From Amylostereum areolatum (lineage: Eukaryota; Basidiomycota; Agaricomycetes; Russulales; Stereaceae): a stretch of 64,000 nt of DNA. This document shows positions 57,739-64,000 of the stretch, in pieces. A program made the position numbers and the translations under genes. The DNA is taken from NCBI GenBank assembly GCA_012932865.1, contig SAXG01000036.1, positions 390,556 through 454,555 on the forward strand, in the 5' to 3' direction. The stretch's first letter is position 1; each line of letters opens with the position of its first letter. The notes under the pieces were generated by a model that worked only from the letters and a program-made list of their open reading frames with translations, searched no databases and was not told the DNA's origin.

Positions 57739-60225
57739 TTAGCTGCCTCCGCCTCCCCCGCACCCACCGCCGCCGCCGCCGCCGCATCCACCGCCACCTC
57801 CTCCACATCCACCAGCCCCGCCCCCACCGCATGCCCCTCCACTCCCACCACACGCCCCACCACCACCACCGCAAGCTGCCCCCTGCAAACCCACACCCCA
57901 ACAATATCAGCCAAAATCCAGAAAACGAAGCAACCGCGCCCGCTAAAAAGCGCGTCCCACTCACCGCACTGCACCCCGCAAACACCCCGCCCGCGCCGCC
58001 GTCCGCCACGATCCCTCCAGGCGCCGCGCACCCCGGCACGCCCCACCACAACGGCACCGGATACAAGAACGCGGTCGGGTGGAGGTCGCCCCGCGCATAC
58101 ACCTCCTGCCGCATCGCCCCCTTCCGCACGCGCTCCGCGTCCCGCCTTCGCCGCTTGGCCGCCTTCGCCGCGTGCGCCGCGACGCGCGTGCGCCCGGGGA
58201 CGACGACGCCGTTGTGGTCCGACGGATGCGTGCCCGCGCCGAAGCTGTCGCCTTCGGGGTGCAGGTCGGCTTCGCGCGCGCTGTGGTGGGACATCAGGCG
58301 CGAGAGGCGTTGGCCGATGGTCGTGCCGGGCAGTGGGCAGCCGCAGTTGCATGTACGGGACGCCGAACCGGGTCTGCGAGGCCCGTGCTCGGGTCAGGCG
58401 GGGTTGAAGGAGCAAAACAAGGACGCACGTTCCAAGCCCGACAGGTCACGTCGAACGCGTCGGCGAGGTGGACCTCTTCGACCTTGTCGTCGTGGTCGAC
58501 GTAGCGGCGGATGTACTTGGCGCAGTCGGCATGATAGGCGGTCATCGACAGTTGGTGGGTATGCCACGCCAGGTCGATGTCCAGCGTCGGCACGAAAAAG
58601 TCGGAAGGCGAGGACGACATGAGGTCCAAGAACCTGCGCAACAGTCAGTGCCAGCGACGGAGGACGGTAAGGCCGCGTACGCGTGGTATCTCGCATTCGA
58701 GTGGTGCAACACGCGCTCGTCTTCTTTCGAGTCGAAGAACGCAGGCTCCATCCACTGCAGCTCGCGCATCTTCGCCACAAACGAGCCTTGTCGTAGGACC
58801 TAAGCCCATCCAGTGAGCCTACACCCTTCGTAGCACCTCACGCCCACGCACCGCGCCCACCAGCTCGACGGAGAACGGCCGTTGGTCGTTGTACGCCATC
58901 TGGATCTTCGCGAGCAGCACCTTGCGGAACACGAGCTCGGGACTGCTGAGGATCTCCTTCCAGCCCCACGAAACACCCTCCCCCATCGCTCGCTCGCTGT
59001 GCGCCTTGGCCACGTTCGCATCCCTCCTACAATGAGCCCGAAACGCCGAGGAGCCGAGGAGCAGCACCTTGACCGCCTCTGCGCGCATGACGTCGAGGTG
59101 CTTGGTTGGCGTGCGCAGGGTGTTTCTGCGTCGGAGAGGGGGGATCGTAAACGGGTGGCCTTCGCTGGACCTGTCTTAGGGCACTTACGCGAGATACGGG
59201 GAGTACCCTGAAACCTTCGGCCCTCCACCATGATCCGACGCGAGGTCCTTCACGAAACGCGCCACCGCCAACGTTTCCTTGTTGAAGGAAAACGCATCCT
59301 GGGGGCAGACGTAGGTGAACCCTTGTTGAGCGTATCCCGTGCCCTTCGCGTTGATATACACTGCTGGACAGTTGAGACGGGATATCAACGGACGGACGCG
59401 AGGCTACGCACGTGCTTCGACCGTGGTATTGCAGCGCGGACAGTTGAGGGTTTGGTGGGTGAGGACCTCCATGGCGTCCAACGGGTCGAAAGGCGTCCGC
59501 GTTCCCCTTTCCCATGCGGAACGTCGTTGGCTGGATGCGTCGGATGTGAGGACCGTCGGGTCGCCCAGTTGTTCCTAGGACGATTGAGTCCAAGGCAAAA
59601 CCAGGAAACGCCCTTGGGCACGTACCAGAGCGGCGAAAAAGAAATTTGGATGGGACTGGTGTAAGGCGGCCAACGGGTGCAGAGCGGCGACGCGGTCGCA
59701 GTCCTCCGCGTAGCACCTGAGCCCATTTCGTCAGATCGGGGAGCAAAGATGCACGGGGAAGGGCTTCACTTTGGATTGAGGAGATACGAATGCCAGACCA
59801 TCCACACATCGAGAGGGGGCGCGCCGTCCACGCACCACGCGTCCAGCTTTGCCGATGAGATGCATGCTATCCACCGCTCGAACCTGCGCAGAAAGCCTAT
59901 CAGCTGGCCTCGCCCCCCTCGAGCTGCAGCATCAGTATACGCACCTCTCCACAGCAAGCGCTACGAACCACGTCCAACGTCGCTCGCCTTCCAGCCCACG
60001 CACCGCGTAAGGAAACCGAGGATCTGTACCCTCTTGCACGGCCGCACGCAGGTCAGAAAACGCCCGGAGCAACGCGAGGTGGGTTTGCATATGTTGAACG
60101 CTCACGAGGGGCGTCGTGAGAGTATATGGGCCGATGCGATAAGATGTCGGGGGTTGGTAGGCGGGGGGTTCTGGTGGGGCTGGCTGCGCTGTGTACGTTG
60201 GGGGTGCGGGGTCGGGGTCTGCCAT
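57739..60225 (-). CDS. GRDP-type glycine-rich domain protein (DUF1399)
   Basis: Multi-exon gene of the GRDP family. Plant members act in stress and development; the fungal role is unknown. It starts MADPDPAPPTYTAQPAPPEP. DUF1399 blocks are DAWCVDGAPPLDVWMVWHSY, PNFFFAALVRAQ (approximate), ELQWMEPAFFDSKEDERVLH and the family signature DFFVPTLDIDLAWHTHQLS followed by YHADCAKYIRRYVDHDDKVE. Between them is LNCPRCNTTVEARY, possibly zinc-binding. The C-terminus, after an intron near 57880-57960, is a Gly/Cys tail built from CGGG-type units and ends GGS at the TAA complementary to 57739-57741. This tail is the source of long false frames on the opposite strand. A duplicated tail fragment lies at 55440-55990. 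Confidence 0.85.
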
Positions 60226-61079
60226 GGTCGTTGATGCACCGAGGACAGCACGGTCGACGACGTCCTTATATGTTCGTCTTTACAGCGGCTAACGAGGAGC
60301 GAGCATGACAGCCGTCTGAGCGCCATCAATCTTCGTGGGTAACTGTACAATGCAGAGAACTTACATGGGACATTCGCGCGTCTGTTGATAGGACAAGTCT
60401 CTTCTCCTGTGACGAGCAGCCAAGATCCGTACGCGGGGATGTTGCGGTGTGCAGTACTTGATGATATGAGGTGGAGGATGATTGGATGTTGGAGCCCAGT
60501 ACGGTACCGGAACTCTCACTGTCAGTGTCAGCTCACGTTGCTCGCGATCACGGGACGGGTATATTACAATGTCAACTTGAACCCATCCTCTGCGTCCTCT
60601 TACCACCCCAGCCATTATCTCCGTCTTTATCCAGGACTGCCAGCCACATTCCTATGGTACGTCATGTCATCGCTGCTCGGATGTCTTCATCGTGGATCTG
60701 ATCACCTAGGCTTAACTACGCGTCCTGCGGGGTCACTTTTCATATCCGAGCGGCGCTCCTCACTGAAGTTTCTAATCAATGTGCCACCAAAACACTGCAA
60801 TCAGCTCCCCCGTCGTGCGCCGGACCGCTGCGTGAGCTGTGTCGGAAGCGCACGCTCGAGAGCTCGTGGGGCAGGGGTTTCAAGCTGCTGTGTATGACTG
60901 TATGATGTCCATCTTACCACTTTCTTCAACCGGTCTCTTCTACTTCCGACCGCCGAGGAGGCAGATTCCCTTGAGGGTATATGTACACGAATGCGCTTTT
61001 TATTTCAATAGGCTCGACTCCCCTCGATCAAGCGTAGCTCGTTATACATCATAGCCCACTTCGCATCCTACGACCCCCC
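60226..61079. other. Intergenic region upstream of GRDP
   Basis: GRDP promoter and flank of the repeat pair. The plus frame at 60385-60897 has no recognisable domain. Confidence 0.4.
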
Positions 61080-61912
61080 TGTCGGAAAAACCGGATTTAG
61101 CTGATCAGCACCTTACGGAAATCTGACGACAGCTGACGGCTTCGGACTGCTTATCTCAACTCGTTAGTGGTGATCAGCCCGCTGGCAAGTGGCTGTCAGT
61201 CCACGTAAGGTGGCGCTGTGAGGGTGATAATTGGTGGTTTGATGACATCACTTCTGGTATGCAAGACGGAACCACCGGTCCGACGGCGAGAAAAATCTGC
61301 GAAGTCGAAATTGCGCTTTGGGCCAGTGGTTCCCGCCACCGACTGGCGACTTATATAGCATCTCTACGCAAGAAATTTGAGTAGCATACAGATTATGCGT
61401 ACGTATAAACACATATATATGTATTAGAAGCCCATTGGATTGAGTGAACATGAGGAGGAAATGAGCTACTAGCCGCGGGACTCACAGGCAGCCTGCACTA
61501 GCAGGGGTTGCCAGACACCCGTGGCTCAAACATAATTCAAAACTCGGTTGGTGGCTTTCTACCCCACTCAAGGCTATAAAATCTCAGGACACCCCACTCG
61601 GAGCCACTGGACTTGGAGCCTTTGAATCTCTGGCGCTTGCTCGTAATCTCGGATCTCGGACTTGCACATCTCAACACCTGGACATCAAGTAAGCAGGCTC
61701 ATCCGCCGGAGAGACTCCCGATGAAGTAAAAAAATAAACATTTTCTTTGATTTCTTGCGTGACCTTATCACTCCTGATAGCCCCACAAGGCGTGGCTGAT
61801 GCGAGTTTATTGCCCATTTTTTGAATCTGATAACCCCCCCTGGACCTGACGGCCTTACCAGCACTGATAGCTAGGTATAGCAAGGTATCACGTAAGTTCG
61901 ATTTTTCCGACA
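61080..61912 (+). mobile_element. 833-bp repeat, left copy of an inverted pair
   Basis: Begins TGTCGGAAAAACCGGATTT and ends CGATTTTTCCGACA, so its own ends are short inverted repeats that also fit the TG..CA rule for LTRs. It has an internal TATA-like ttatatag near 61351 and no coding capacity. It is flanked by C-rich sequence on both sides (cccccc before, cccc after), a possible short target duplication. A solo LTR or a non-autonomous inverted-repeat element are both possible. Confidence 0.7.
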
Positions 61913-62198
61913 CCCCGGACGCAGAATCTGCGTCTGCACTTGAAAGGTCGACGTCGTCCTACCGAGCCGGGGCACTCGTCCGGTACTGGGTATTCTCGTC
62001 GATACACCCGGGCCTGCGTCACTGAATGATTGTCCCTTGCAAATATTTAATGTTCAAAGACGCCTCCGAGCGCATGCCCGGAGAGGACTACTATCAGGCT
62101 CCTCTTGGAACATCTCCGTCATCCGACCATACGAGCCCACTTCCCCCGCGCCTCCCTTCCCGATGCAAGGTCCTCGCCCGATCAACGAGTGCAATATA
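61913..62198. other. Spacer between the inverted repeat copies
   Basis: 286 bp of non-repeated sequence with no supported gene. Confidence 0.6.
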
Positions 62199-63024
62199 TG
62201 TCGGAAAAATCGAACTTACATGATACCTTGGTATACCTAGCTATCAGCACTGGTAAGGCCGTCAGGTCCAGGGGGGGGTTATCAGACTCAAAAAATGGCG
62301 ATAAACTCGCATCAGCCACGCCTTGTGGGGCTATCAGGGGTGATAATATTAAGGTTGCGCAAGAAATCAAAGAAAATGTTTATTTTCTTACTTTATCAGG
62401 AGTCTCTTCGGCGGCTTGCCTGCTTACTTGATGTCCAAGTCCGAGATTACAAGCAAGCGCTAGAGATGGCTCCAAGTCCAGTGGCTCCGAGTGGGGTGTC
62501 CTAAGATTTCATAGCTATGAGTGGGGCAAAAAGACACCAACCAAGTTTTGAATTATGTTTGAGCCACGGGTGTCTGACTCCGGCAGCCCCTGCTAGTGCA
62601 GGCTGTCTGTGAGTCCCGCGGCTGCTATGTAGCTCATTTCCTTCTCGTCTTCACTCGAGTAAATGGGCTTCTGATACATATATACATGTTTATACATATA
62701 ATCTGTATGCTACTCAAATTTCTTTCGTAGAGAGGCTATATAAGTCGCCAGTTGGTGGCGGGAACCACTGGCCCAAAGCGCAATTTGACTTCGCAGATTT
62801 TTCTCGCCGTCGGACCGGCGGTTCTGTCTTGCACGTGCACTGCATATCAGAGGTGATGTCATCGAATCACCAATTATTACCTTCACGGCGCCACCTTGCA
62901 GCCACTTGCCAGCGGCTGATCATGGGCTGAGCACCACTCACGAGTTCAGATAAGCCGTCCGAAACCGTCAGCTGTCGTCAGATTTCCGTAAGGTGCTGAT
63001 CAGCTAAATCCGGTTTTTCCGACA
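62199..63024 (-). mobile_element. 826-bp repeat, right copy of the inverted pair
   Basis: Reverse-complement copy of 61080-61912. Long blocks match, such as the stretch round gccgacggcgagaaaaatctg, with scattered substitutions and indels; I estimate roughly 90 percent identity by eye. It has the same termini and a TATA-like ttatatag in mirror position. Flanks read ..atata before and tagca after; a TA on each side is the only shared flank seen. Confidence 0.7.
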
Positions 63025-63110
63025 TAGCATAGCTTCGTGGCCGATTCGAACTCCAGGGAGTTTCAGCCGCGCAGGTCGACATCGTGGTCAATCACAATAG
63101 ATCAATGCTG

Positions 63111-63712
63111 TCAATGCACAATGTGCATGACGCCACAGTTCACGCGAAAGCTGGCGTGATGGGCGTAGGACGTGCCTTCTGGACGGTAGAGAGCATTCAC
63201 GACTGTGCTCCACTGGCCCTGCCGATCGAGGAGTAATGAGTATACGACTCCGAAGCGTGCCAACTCACCGTCGGTACCCCCCATCCTTGCGGCATACCGA
63301 AAATTGTACTGGTGAAGATCGAGAACGCCCTTGCCCAGGAGATGAAGAACCGGTTGCTCGTCGTAATCGCAATGTACTACTATGTATTTATGTAAGTCGG
63401 TGCTCATCATGAATAGAGCCTTCGAACGTTCGCCTCGTCAGCGCTTCAGCACTTCGGCAGTGATGTTGGTTATAGAACCGCCATCTAGCTTAATTTCCCC
63501 GACTCGACCATAGTAAGTACATCGTTCCCCGGCGAACACGCTGTCGGTGGAACTCCCAAACAGCTTTCAACAAACAGACATAAGTATGCTGGTACGTACA
63601 TTCCTTCCTTCTTATCACTTAATACCCACTGCAGCGTCCTTCGGATCCCTTTTGCAGATGTCCTACATACGCCTCGCAGGCCTCGCAGCTTGCCCGCAAA
63701 GGTCGGAAACAT
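63111..63712 (-). CDS. Possible small hypothetical gene
   Basis: A 99-residue minus frame (MMSTDLHKYIVVHCDYDEQP .. FRVNCGVMHIVH) has protein-like composition. Upstream another frame reads FAGERCTYYGRVGEIKLDGG and ITNITAEVLKR before a stop. They cannot be joined with confidence and no family is recognised. Confidence 0.25.
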
Positions 63713-64000
63713 AAGTGCCGACCAGTGACAGACGTTCCGTGACAGGTTTCACATCTTCACCATCTCATCAAAGCTGCGCAACGGGATATATGAGCTATGA
63801 GCATTGCGCAAGCTCGGAGTCTGGATCACCCTACTCTTTTTTGGCATCCTATAACGTCGAAGGCTTCTAGCTGCAGCACCTGCGCCAGAACGTATTCATC
63901 TCGGTTCGCCTGGAGACCGTGACTGCTGAACGGACGGGAAAGCGTGTGCAGATGCTACGTTCTTCGGGCGTCCCAGGCTCACGCTGCGACCACTGCCACG
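63713..64000. other. End of window without a supported gene
   Basis: No domain or exon seen in the last 290 bp. Confidence 0.4.

Noticed and set aside
57631..58622. Two plus-strand frames of about 260 residues over the GRDP 3' end
   Set aside because: Pro/Thr/Ala-rich complement of the Gly/Cys tail and exons of GRDP; no independent evidence.
61080..63024. A single long-hairpin (fold-back) transposon
   Set aside because: Each arm has its own complete pair of short inverted ends, and outer flanks show no common duplication; two separate element copies fit better.
1..64000. CRISPR arrays, prokaryotic operons or ribosome-binding sites
   Set aside because: The window is eukaryotic, with pervasive spliceosomal introns; no regularly spaced short repeats were seen.

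Overview
This window is nuclear DNA of a filamentous basidiomycete, most likely an Agaricomycete (mushroom-forming fungus). Coding regions are broken by many introns of about 45-65 nt with GT..AG ends. The gene families are typical of that class: an Agaricus-type fruit-body lectin, DUF6534 seven-helix membrane proteins, FunK1-type kinases, a CAP59/CMT1 (GT69) glycosyltransferase and a DUF6589 protein. Gene identities come from reading the translations; no database search was run. Exon joins quoted to the base were worked out by hand from splice sites and frame.

Layout. 1-16.3 kb: SAM methyltransferase (+), an RRM protein (-) split by a 288-bp MITE-like insertion, a DUF6534 membrane protein (-), a GT69 glycosyltransferase (-), an OTU cysteine protease (-) and a GH78 alpha-L-rhamnosidase-like secreted enzyme (-). 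18-22.4 kb: a stand-alone adenylation (NRPS-like) enzyme (+) and a decayed second GH78 copy (-). 23.7-32.9 kb: a long disordered protein (+), hypothetical genes and a truncated FunK1-like gene (-), a fruit-body lectin (+) and an OSBP/KES1-type lipid-transfer protein (-).

34,785-41,063 holds the most striking item: an apparently complete 6,279-bp mobile element. It has about 248-bp terminal inverted repeats (one mismatch seen), a perfect 9-bp target-site duplication, and two intact convergent genes. One encodes a DUF6589 protein (880 aa as modelled, candidate transposase); the other encodes a RecQ-like DEAH helicase with a cysteine-rich tail (738 aa as modelled). It sits about 215 bp upstream of the start of a CRIB-containing PAK/STE20-like kinase gene, and removing it leaves an in-frame reading frame across the empty site.

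41.3-53.2 kb: the PAK-like kinase (+) converges on the very long ribosome-biogenesis gene UTP10/HEATR1 (-). 54-60.2 kb: a poorly resolved Pro/His-rich fragment, a broken copy of the 3' end of a GRDP (DUF1399, glycine-rich domain) gene, a second FunK1-like truncated copy (+), and the full GRDP gene (-). 61-63 kb: two ~830-bp copies of one repeat in inverted orientation around a 286-bp spacer. The last kilobase has only weak coding signals.

The ordinary genes do not form an obvious cluster or pathway. The window is mostly housekeeping and secreted-enzyme genes reshaped by several classes of mobile DNA and by local duplication.
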